Assembly: GCA_946545505.1 (NCBI GenBank)
Contig: CAMNNN010000084.1
Coordinates: forward strand, 1-6,619
Origin: an uncultured Clostridia bacterium
Lineage (GTDB): Bacteria > Bacillota > Clostridia > Saccharofermentanales > Saccharofermentanaceae
Length of the DNA stretch: 6,619 bases
Reading direction: 5' to 3'
Shown: in pieces, positions 4,531 to 6,619 of the stretch
Position numbering within the stretch: the first letter of the stretch is position 1
Layout: every line of letters starts with the position of its first letter
Notes under the pieces: generated by a model
Database searches by the model: none
Seen by the model: only the letters and a program-made list of their open reading frames with translations
What the model was told of the DNA's origin: nothing
Position numbers and translations under genes: made by a program

Positions 4531-6619
4531 TTATGCCTTTCTTACACTGAATTTAATCGTCTCGCCGTTTACATTCCACTCACGAAGATCAGCATCAGAG
4601 CCTTCATTTACGGAAGTAGCCAGAACTTCAGATGCGATAACGTCCTTGTTCTTCTCAATGATGGAAGCGAGCTTGTCATTTCCGCTGTATGTAAGAGCGA
4701 TCCTGTCAGTAACCTGAAGACCTTCTGTCTCCTTACGCTGATTCTGAATCTTGGAAATAATCTCTCTTACAAGACCTTCCTCGATGAGATCATCTGTGAG
4801 GACTGTATTAAGAGATACAGTGATACCCTTATCAGACTTAGTTGAAAGTCCTTCAGGCTGTACCATCTCAACAAGGAAATCCTCCTCGTTCATCTCAAAT
4901 TCCTCACCCTCAACGGTGATCTTAACGGGACCTGCCTTAAGTGCAGCCATTGTCTCCTTACCGGGCAGTGCCGCGATTACTTCCTTAGCCGCATTAAGCT
5001 TAGGACCGAACTTTCTTCCGCATGTTCTAAGCTGAGGCTTAAAGCTGTAATCAGTAAGAGTTGAAGCATCATCGAGCATCTTGATATTCTTGATATTGAG
5101 CTCATCAAGAACGATGCCCTGATACTCTTCATCGAGCTTGGTGTCAGAAACAACATAGATCTCTGATACAGGCTGTCTATTCTTGATATTGGCTTCGGAT
5201 CTTGCATTACGTCCAAGCTCAACAATGTTTCTTACAAGTTCCATCTCTGTCTCGAGGTTCTTGTCGATAAGAGACTCATCGGCAACAGGATAAGAACACA
5301 TATGTACAGACTCGGGAGCATTGGAGTCAACGCTTCTTACAAGGTTCTGATATACAGACTCAGTTACGAACGGAACAAACGGTGCGCACAGTCTCGTGAA
5401 CTGCTCAAGGACTGTATAAAGCGTCATGAATGCATCGATCTTATCCTTATTCATGTCGCCTGCCCAGTATCTCTCACGGCCTCTTCTGACATACCAGTTG
5501 GAAAGCTCGTCAGTGAAATCCTGGATCATACGGGCTGCAGTAGTAATATCGTAAGCCTGAAGCTTGCTGTCAACTTCCTTAATGAGCGAATTAAGTCTGC
5601 TTAAAATCCATCTGTCCATAGCGCAGAGGTTCTTGGTATCAAGCTCGTACTTTGTAGGATCAAAGTTATCGATATCGGCATACATGATATAGAAAGCATA
5701 AGTATTCCAGTATGTACCGATAAACTTGCTCTGACCGAGCTTAACGGACTCATGGGAGAATCTGTTGGGGAGCCAGGGAGCGCTTGTGCTGTAGAAATAC
5801 CATCTCGCGGCATCGGCACCTTCAAGATTAAGAATATCCCAAGGATCAACTACGTTACCCTTGTGCTTACTCATCTTGATGCCTTCTTCGTCCATTACGA
5901 GACCCATTACGATACAGTTCTCGAACGGCGCTCTTCCGAACAGAACAGTGCTTTCTGCGATCAAAGAATAGAACCATCCTCTTGTCTGGTCCAAAGCCTC
6001 TGAAATGAACTGGCAGGGATAGTGGCTCTCGAAGTACTCCTTATTCTCAAATGGATAGTGATACTGGGCAAAAGGCATTGCACCTGAATCAAACCAGCAG
6101 TCGATAACTTCGGATACACGTGTCATCTTACCACCGCACTCGGGGCACTTGATATGTACGTTATCAACATAAGGCTTATGAAGCTCGATATCATCCGGGC
6201 AGTCATCACTCATTGACTTCAGTTCTTCGATAGAACCAATGCAGTGCCTGTGTCCGCACTCGCACTCCCAAACCGGCAAAGGCGTTCCCCAATATCTCTC
6301 ACGGGAGATACCCCAGTCGATTACGTTCTCGAGGAAGTCTCCCATACGGCCGTCTCTGATCGACTCAGGATACCAGTTGATCATCCTGTTGCTCTTAAGG
6401 AGTTCTTCCCTCATTGTGCTCATGGCAATAAACCATGTACTTCTAGCAAAGTAGATAAGAGGCGTATCGCATCTCCAGCAGAAAGGATACTCATGCTCGA
6501 ACTTAGGAGCATCATAAAGAAGTCCCTTAGCATCAAGGTCCTTAAGAACGAGAGGGTCGGCATCCTTTACGAATACACCGGCGTATGGAGTCTCCTCCGT
6601 AAGATTACCTCTTGTATCA
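4531..6619 (-). CDS. ileS: Isoleucyl-tRNA synthetase, C-terminal two thirds (5' end beyond window)
   Basis: IleRS is a class I synthetase that charges tRNA-Ile in the cytosol and edits valine. The frame is open to the right edge, giving 695 visible residues; full-length proteins of this type have about 1040, so roughly the first 350, with the HIGH motif and most of the CP1 editing domain, are outside. Visible in order are the end of CP1 (TPYAGVFVKDADPLVL), YPFCWRCDTPLIY at 44-56, ISRERYWGTPLPVW at 104-117, a Cys-rich zinc knuckle (CECGHRHC at 119-126 and CPECGG at 158-163), WFDSG at 175-179, DQTRGWFYSL at 210-219, the KMSKH signature at 248-252 (bases 5863-5877) and GADAARWYFY. The anticodon-binding helical domain follows (NTYAFYIMYADI, ELSNWYVRRGRERYW), then a C-terminal domain with IQNQRKETEGLQVTDRI. 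There is no C-terminal zinc finger, which fits type 2 IleRS. The methionine at 6423 is internal, not the start. A T-box leader is common for such genes but would lie outside the window. Confidence 0.97.
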   Translation of the reverse strand, partial: DTRGNLTEETPYAGVFVKDADPLVLKDLDAKGLLYDAPKFEHEYPFCWRCDTPLIYFARSTWFIAMSTMREELLKSNRMINWYPESIRDGRMGDFLENVIDWGISRERYWGTPLPVWECECGHRHCIGSIEELKSMSDDCPDDIELHKPYVDNVHIKCPECGGKMTRVSEVIDCWFDSGAMPFAQYHYPFENKEYFESHYPCQFISEALDQTRGWFYSLIAESTVLFGRAPFENCIVMGLVMDEEGIKMSKHKGNVVDPWDILNLEGADAARWYFYSTSAPWLPNRFSHESVKLGQSKFIGTYWNTYAFYIMYADIDNFDPTKYELDTKNLCAMDRWILSRLNSLIKEVDSKLQAYDITTAARMIQDFTDELSNWYVRRGRERYWAGDMNKDKIDAFMTLYTVLEQFTRLCAPFVPFVTESVYQNLVRSVDSNAPESVHMCSYPVADESLIDKNLETEMELVRNIVELGRNARSEANIKNRQPVSEIYVVSDTKLDEEYQGIVLDELNIKNIKMLDDASTLTDYSFKPQLRTCGRKFGPKLNAAKEVIAALPGKETMAALKAGPVKITVEGEEFEMNEEDFLVEMVQPEGLSTKSDKGITVSLNTVLTDDLIEEGLVREIISKIQNQRKETEGLQVTDRIALTYSGNDKLASIIEKNKDVIASEVLATSVNEGSDADLREWNVNGETIKFSVRKA

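Noticed and set aside
4531..6423. Reading the methionine at 6423 as the start of a short IleRS
   Set aside because: The frame continues without a stop to the window edge and the upstream codons encode conserved IleRS sequence (YPFCWRCDTPLIY), so the gene is cut by the window, not truncated.
1..6619. tRNA, rRNA, riboswitch, terminator, CRISPR, insertion sequence or phage signals
   Set aside because: No cloverleaf, no spaced repeat array, no transposase or integrase motif and no hairpin followed by a T-run were seen; gaps between genes are 5 nt or less.

Overview
The window is a compact run of seven genes, all on the minus strand, from a bacterium that is most likely a member of the Clostridia (Bacillota). 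The evidence for this is the site-2 protease/ScpA/ScpB cluster, a type 2 (eukaryote-like) isoleucyl-tRNA synthetase, a Firmicutes-type MurR/RpiR regulator and the cmk-ispH pair. I cannot name the family or genus from the sequence alone. Base composition looks moderate and even, apart from one AT-rich patch near 183-250.

Read in the direction of transcription (right to left), the order is: ileS (3' two thirds, entering at the right edge), an M50 site-2 protease, scpA, scpB, a MurR/RpiR-family regulator, cmk, and ispH (5' part, leaving at the left edge). Gene junctions run from a 17-nt overlap to a 5-nt gap: 5-nt gap, ATGA overlap, TAATG overlap, 17-nt overlap, 1-nt gap, ATGA overlap. There is no room for a conventional intergenic promoter or terminator. 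The simplest reading is one polycistronic, translationally coupled operon whose main promoter lies upstream of ileS, outside the window. No stretch of 300 bases lacks a gene.

Functionally the genes are core: isoleucine tRNA charging (IleS), intramembrane proteolysis (M50), chromosome condensation and segregation (ScpA and ScpB with SMC), CMP/dCMP phosphorylation for nucleotide supply (Cmk), and the last step of MEP isoprenoid synthesis (IspH). The one gene that is not obviously housekeeping is the RpiR-type regulator, which has an N-terminal HTH and a sugar-phosphate-binding SIS domain and sits between scpB and cmk. A weak internal promoter-like sequence with nearby repeated half-sites lies inside ispH.

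I saw no RNA genes, CRISPR arrays, insertion sequences, prophage genes or broken genes. I found no convincing undescribed system. The most interesting points are the placement of the regulator and the possible control element inside ispH.
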